Assembly (NCBI GenBank): GCA_018266335.1
Contig: JAFEAR010000071.1
Coordinates: forward strand, 1 to 9,930
Direction: 5' to 3'
Length of the DNA stretch: 9,930 nt
Source of the DNA: Bdellovibrionales bacterium
Lineage (GTDB): Bacteria > Bdellovibrionota > UBA2428
This document shows positions 6,817 through 9,930 of the stretch, one piece after another. Position 1 is the first letter of the stretch; each line of letters opens with the position of its first letter. A model generated the notes under the pieces. The model saw only the letters and a list, made by a program, of their open reading frames with translations, was not told where the DNA came from and did not search any database. Position numbers and translations under genes: made by a program.

Positions 6817-7966
6817 CGGGCCTCCATTGGCGGCGAGCCAGCGCAATGGTTAGGAGCAAGTAGCAAAGCAGGGCGTGGGCCGCACGGGAGTTATTAAAAA
6901 TGTTTTCGGTTAACCCGGCTACGGCCATCGTGACCAAGAGGGGTGCGGTGGTGGGTTCGGCCAGGGCGAGTGTCACTCCGATGCCAATCAATAACAGCGT
7001 GCCCACCAGGCCAGAATCTGCGAGCGATTGTAAATAAATGCTGTGCGCGAAGTAAAGGTGTCCAGGGCTCCAGTGGCCCTGGAACTCCGGCGCACTTTCG
7101 GGGGCAATGCCATTTTTCTCGGGGCCGACTCCCGCGAGTGGGTGTTCCAAAAATAGAGACCAATTGTGCTCCCATGCTTTAATTCGCCAGATGCGGCTGG
7201 GGTCCGACTCGGAAAAGCTACGGTTGAACTTCTCCTGCATGCGGGGGCTTAGCTGATACGTGGCTGTTCCGAGCAACAGAATCGCCAGTGAACTTAGCCA
7301 TAGCGCGCGATTTCCGCGTCGGCGCCGTAGTTCGGGGGCCCAGCGAAAAAGTAAATAGGCCAGCGCACAAGCAAGGGGAACGCGCGATACGCTACAAAAA
7401 ATTCCCAGCAGAGCGAGGGAGGCTCCCAGTGCGGCCCATTTAGAGTTGAACCCTTCCGCATGAATGCGCCGTGCGAGCACTTCACCAAAAAAGACGAAGG
7501 CGGGTAAAAGGTTATAGGCCAGATAAATGGGATTGCGCATAAGGCCAACCCCCGGAACTCCATGCATAAAAAAATCTGAGGCAGCTTCGAGCGCCGAGGC
7601 TCCCACCGCTAGAACCGTGAGCTTGAGAATCGGAGCCTTCCATTTTTGACTGGAAGCGAAAGACAATGAAAATCCAGCCAAGGGGACGAAGAGGAGTGGG
7701 ATGCGTCCTAGCGTGTGGCCAGTACGATTATCGAAAACTCGCACGAGCAAGTTGGCAATGCAAAAGACGACCCATAGAAGTGTCACGAGGGCCGCTCGGC
7801 GCTCGTGCACCGGAGCCGATTTTCGCAGCAAACGTAGCGCCGTAAAAAAGCCTAGCGCCGCAAAGAGGCCGCCGCCCAAGGACATAAGGGATTGGCTCAC
7901 GCCGCATCCGACCAAGTAGATTGCGAGCACGGCGACTAAGATTTTTTCTAAAGTTTCGCGATTCAT
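6803..7966 (-). CDS. O-antigen ligase/polymerase-like membrane protein (WaaL/Wzy_C family)
   Basis: A 387-residue polytopic inner-membrane protein with about ten hydrophobic segments, resembling the O-antigen ligase (Wzy_C) superfamily. Such proteins transfer undecaprenyl-diphosphate-linked glycans to lipid A-core (WaaL), polymerise them (Wzy), or glycosylate proteins. Landmarks are RNPIYLAYNLLP (144-155), CSVSRVPLACALAYLLFR (191-208) at a membrane-loop boundary, and a periplasmic loop (about 238-307) containing RIWRIKAWEHNW and EHPLAGVG (274-281). HSIYLQSLADSGLVG (308-322) carries the conserved His found in ligases. A conserved Arg (R195) and His (H308) are candidate active-site residues by analogy with WaaL. 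Ligase, polymerase and protein glycosyltransferase cannot be separated from sequence alone. It is the first gene of a two-gene minus-strand operon with the PAP2 phosphatase. No strong Shine-Dalgarno precedes the ATG at 7966; only AAGAAAA is present. Confidence 0.85.
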   Translation of the reverse strand: MNRETLEKILVAVLAIYLVGCGVSQSLMSLGGGLFAALGFFTALRLLRKSAPVHERRAALVTLLWVVFCIANLLVRVFDNRTGHTLGRIPLLFVPLAGFSLSFASSQKWKAPILKLTVLAVGASALEAASDFFMHGVPGVGLMRNPIYLAYNLLPAFVFFGEVLARRIHAEGFNSKWAALGASLALLGIFCSVSRVPLACALAYLLFRWAPELRRRRGNRALWLSSLAILLLGTATYQLSPRMQEKFNRSFSESDPSRIWRIKAWEHNWSLFLEHPLAGVGPEKNGIAPESAPEFQGHWSPGHLYFAHSIYLQSLADSGLVGTLLLIGIGVTLALAEPTTAPLLVTMAVAGLTENIFNNSRAAHALLCYLLLTIALARRQWRPVESA

Positions 7967-7997
7967 TTTTCTTGGAGTATCTTATCAGGGAACCATC
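7967..7997. promoter_or_regulatory. 31-base divergent promoter region between ligase-like and amidase genes
   Basis: The minus strand reads TGA-TAAGAT (complement of 7987-7979), an extended -10 with a four-of-six hexamer that ends 12 bases before the ligase-like ATG, implying a leader of only about 4-6 bases. The plus strand reads TATCTT (7978-7983, four of six). A plus transcript from it would begin near 7990, at the end of the AGGG ribosome site (7987-7990), so the amidase may instead use a promoter further upstream inside the ligase-like gene. No convincing -35 is seen on either side. Confidence 0.35.
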
Positions 7998-8861
7998 ATG
8001 AAAACAGGCATTGTCCAAATGAGATCTGGCGCCGATCCCTGGGAAAATCTGCTCCAGGTTCAATCCTTCGTGGCCGAGGCCGCGGATCGTGGCTGCGATT
8101 TGGTTTGTTTTCCGGAAAACGTGTTTTATCGCGGACCGAAAGAGTCGGCCGGATTTTCGCGGCGTGAAATTCACCTCAGTCTTTCGACCTCTGGCTCGCT
8201 CCTGGTGAATTCGCCGTTCTCCGCCGCGCTGGCAGATTTTGTCGCGCAGTGGCCCCTGGCCGTGAGTCTGGGGTCGGTGTTGGAGTCGGATGGTGGGGAG
8301 TCCGAAAATCTACCTTACAACGCGCATTGGATTGTTTTTCCGGGTGGGCACATCGAAGCGTATCGAAAGATTCATCTTTTCGACTTTAAGGGTGACCGTG
8401 CCGTGTACAATGAATCGCAGGACGTGCGTCCTGGATCCGAACCGCACGTGGCCACGATTCAGGGACTAAGGGTGGGATGTTCCGTTTGCTACGATTTGCG
8501 CTTTCCTGAACTTTATCGGCATTTAACTCAATCTTTGGGTGCGGAAATGTTATTGGTGCCCTCGGCGTTCACTCGCGAAACGGGACGAGCCCATTGGCAT
8601 ACGCTGTTAAGGGCGCGAGCCATCGAAAACTTAGCGCTCACTGCGGCCCCCGCCCAATGGGGTTCGCACCTCAATTCGGCGGGCCAGGAACTGCACTGCT
8701 ATGGACATGCGTTGGCTTATAATTCGTGGGGAGAATTACTCGCCGAGGCTCCGGAAACGGGAGACGCTCTGCTCGTGATTCAAGTGGATGCGGCCCAAAT
8801 TGCGGCCCAACGCGCCCGCCTTCCTTCTTGGAACAGCACAAAGATTTCTATTCGGCGCTGA
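7998..8861 (+). CDS. Carbon-nitrogen hydrolase, Nit1/Nit2-like amidase
   Basis: A 287-residue cytosolic nitrilase-superfamily hydrolase. The Glu-Lys-Cys catalytic triad is E40 (LVCFPEN), K124 (YRKIHLFD) and C164 (GCSVCYDLRFPELYR). The YRKIHLFD and CYDLRFPELYR strings are those of the Nit subgroup, whose characterised members are omega-amidase and deaminated-glutathione amidase, enzymes that repair or recycle alpha-keto acid amides. The typical C-terminal R-x-x-x-P segment (RARLPSWNSTKISIRR) closes the protein. The length is normal for the family, and signal peptide and membrane segments are absent. ATG at 7998 is supported by AGGG (7987-7990), seven bases upstream. The gene is divergent from the ligase-like gene, and its last 14 bases overlap the convergent GT51 gene. 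The exact substrate is not readable; a metabolite-repair role is the family-based guess and unrelated to the envelope theme. Confidence 0.92.
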   Translation: MKTGIVQMRSGADPWENLLQVQSFVAEAADRGCDLVCFPENVFYRGPKESAGFSRREIHLSLSTSGSLLVNSPFSAALADFVAQWPLAVSLGSVLESDGGESENLPYNAHWIVFPGGHIEAYRKIHLFDFKGDRAVYNESQDVRPGSEPHVATIQGLRVGCSVCYDLRFPELYRHLTQSLGAEMLLVPSAFTRETGRAHWHTLLRARAIENLALTAAPAQWGSHLNSAGQELHCYGHALAYNSWGELLAEAPETGDALLVIQVDAAQIAAQRARLPSWNSTKISIRR

Positions 8862-8875
8862 AATCCGAAATTTTT
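8843..8875 (+). terminator. Weak intrinsic-terminator-like structure after the amidase gene
   Basis: TTCGG (8851-8855) can pair with CCGAA (8865-8869), followed one base later by TTTTT (8871-8875). An alternative, mutually exclusive stem is GATTTC (8843-8848) with GAAATC (8860-8865). The stems are short and the loops long (9 and 11 bases), but the T-run and position across the amidase stop at 8859 fit a weak terminator for the plus-strand gene. Confidence 0.35.
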
Positions 8876-9930
8876 ATTGAGGGTAATATTTCTAAATTTG
8901 CTGGCTGTCCGTCCGAAGAAAGTTTGGACAATTCTTCGGGAGACAAAAGCACGGCCCGGTTCTTCTCGGTCCGACGAAGGGCACGAATCTTTCCTCCGCA
9001 GCGGAGCGCGAGAATTTTTGCGGGTTCCCCTGGGCTGGGGCTTTCGGGAAGCGCGTCGAGTGTGTGTTGTAAGTCGCGATCGATCGTCGTTCGATAGGTC
9101 CTTTGCTTGCGCGCGCCGCTATCGTGCAAAAGCGGTTCGAGAATGAAGAACACTCGTTCGCTCGCTAGGCTGGACTTCGTACGATTGCCAAAATAATTGC
9201 CGTTGTGGAAGGGCGGAAACTCGCGACCCTCGGGAGTGAGGGGGGCGAGACCAAAGTCCGCGGCCAAATACGCGGCGCGCTCAGATTCGTCGATTTTCTT
9301 TTCGCCCACCAACCGGTGCACGAAGGCACGCTGCTTGCTCTTGAGAAAATCGAGCGCTTTAGGGTGGGCATACAAATCAAAGCGCGTGGGGTTCGGCACA
9401 ATGAGTGCCAAGTACATGGCTTGCCCGGGCGTGAGCTCGGCAGCGGAATGGCCGAAAAAGTGTCGAGCCGCGGCTTCGGCGCCATGCACACCCGGTCCCC
9501 ATTCGATGACATTGAGGTACAGTTCAAAAATTTGTTTTTTGCTGAGATCTTTTTCAATGCGCATGACCCACGGAATTTCGTAGAGTTTGCGGGCGAAAGA
9601 TTTTTTCTTGTCCAGGAACATGTTCTTCGCCAGTTGTTGCGTGATCGTGCTGGCGCCACGCTTAATTTTTCCGGCTTCCAAGTTACGAGTGACTGCGTTT
9701 TTAATTTCGTCCATGTCGAAGCCGTCGTGATGCCAGAACTTGGCGTCCTCGAGCAGCACTACGTAATCGCGGAGTTTCGAGTCAATTTCACTGAGCGGGC
9801 GATAAATTCGGAGCTTTTCGTCGGCTAGATAGCCCAGCACTTTTCCCCGAAAATCTAAGACTTCCGTGGCGCTTGCGGGTTTGAGCGACTCGAAACGAAG
9901 TTCCCCCTGGGGCAACTTATAATCCGATGC
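8848..9930 (-). CDS. GT51 peptidoglycan glycosyltransferase lacking a transpeptidase domain (N-terminus outside window)
   Basis: Three hundred and sixty residues are visible, and the frame is open to the window edge. A TTG at 9915 has no ribosome site and would leave out the expected N-terminal membrane anchor, so the true start is beyond 9930. Numbering from that TTG, the GT51 domain shows LLEDAKFWHHDGFD with catalytic E56, RGASTITQQLAKN (86-98), RKLYE with second catalytic E113, and ELYLNVIEWGPGVHGAEAAARHFFG (131-155). This is most like MtgA-type enzymes, which polymerise lipid II at the periplasmic face. After about residue 250 it continues with SERVFFILEPLL and YRTTIDRDLQHTL (274-286), the linker that normally leads into a class A PBP transpeptidase domain. 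It then ends after roughly 70 more residues with no SxxK, SxN or KTG. It therefore looks like a PBP that lost its transpeptidase half, or an MtgA-like enzyme with an unusual tail. The last 14 bases overlap the amidase gene. Confidence 0.88.
   Translation of the reverse strand, partial: ASDYKLPQGELRFESLKPASATEVLDFRGKVLGYLADEKLRIYRPLSEIDSKLRDYVVLLEDAKFWHHDGFDMDEIKNAVTRNLEAGKIKRGASTITQQLAKNMFLDKKKSFARKLYEIPWVMRIEKDLSKKQIFELYLNVIEWGPGVHGAEAAARHFFGHSAAELTPGQAMYLALIVPNPTRFDLYAHPKALDFLKSKQRAFVHRLVGEKKIDESERAAYLAADFGLAPLTPEGREFPPFHNGNYFGNRTKSSLASERVFFILEPLLHDSGARKQRTYRTTIDRDLQHTLDALPESPSPGEPAKILALRCGGKIRALRRTEKNRAVLLSPEELSKLSSDGQPANLEILPSIKISDFSAE

Noticed and set aside
9205..9828. 207-codon plus-strand open frame antisense to the GT51 gene
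   Set aside because: It is opposite the conserved glycosyltransferase domain with both catalytic Glu motifs; no motif or ribosome site is seen in the antisense reading.
1..9930. Mobile elements, CRISPR arrays, tRNAs, riboswitches or toxin-antitoxin pairs
   Set aside because: No transposase, direct-repeat array, tRNA-like cloverleaf or long leader was found; the five intergenic gaps total about 100 bases, leaving no room for structured RNAs outside genes.

Overview
The window reads as a compact chromosomal segment from a Gram-negative bacterium. It has nine genes, only about 100 bases outside coding sequence (five gaps of 4 to 34 bases), and no mobile element, CRISPR array, tRNA or rRNA that I can see. 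The Gram-negative reading rests on a PBP1A-type bifunctional peptidoglycan synthase, a WecA/TagO-type glycolipid initiator, an O-antigen-ligase-like polytopic protein and an outer-envelope-style signal-peptide protein. The small protein at 791-1207 and the overall gene style remind me of Bdellovibrionota or other former Deltaproteobacteria. That assignment is from memory and is tentative.

Layout from left to right: (1) + strand, the 3' part of a WecA/TagO/MraY-family phosphoglycosyltransferase (1-780, cut by the window edge), followed 10 bases later by a small secreted or membrane protein (791-1207). (2) - strand, a probable two-gene operon: PBP1A (4572 down to 2032), then type I methionine aminopeptidase (1997 down to 1212), which ends 4 bases from the + strand small gene. 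(3) + strand, an OppA/MppA-like substrate-binding lipoprotein (4595-6211), divergent from PBP1A with only 22 bases between the two start codons. (4) - strand, a second operon: an O-antigen ligase/polymerase-like protein (7966 down to 6803) overlapping a PAP2-family lipid phosphatase (6816 down to 6175), which itself overlaps the 3' end of the oppA-like gene. (5) + strand, a nitrilase-superfamily amidase (7998-8861), divergent from the ligase with a 31-base gap. (6) - strand, a GT51 peptidoglycan glycosyltransferase (9930 down to 8848, its 5' end outside the window), whose tail overlaps the amidase tail.

The common theme is the cell envelope. WecA-type initiation and ligase-like transfer are steps that use undecaprenyl carriers. 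PAP2 phosphatases often recycle such carriers or trim lipid A. Two GT51 enzymes polymerise lipid II. The orphan OppA/MppA-like lipoprotein could bind peptides, possibly cell-wall peptides, but no permease is present. Methionine aminopeptidase and the amidase are housekeeping functions.

The most interesting non-coding signals are the two tiny divergent intergenic regions. Each holds overlapping -10-like elements facing both ways, so close to the start codons that leaderless mRNAs are predicted. By contrast the operon-internal genes carry clear Shine-Dalgarno sequences. The most interesting protein signal is the GT51 enzyme at the right edge: it keeps the transpeptidase-linker hallmark TTIDRDLQ but ends about 75 residues later without any transpeptidase domain. 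I saw no clear wholly new multi-gene system.
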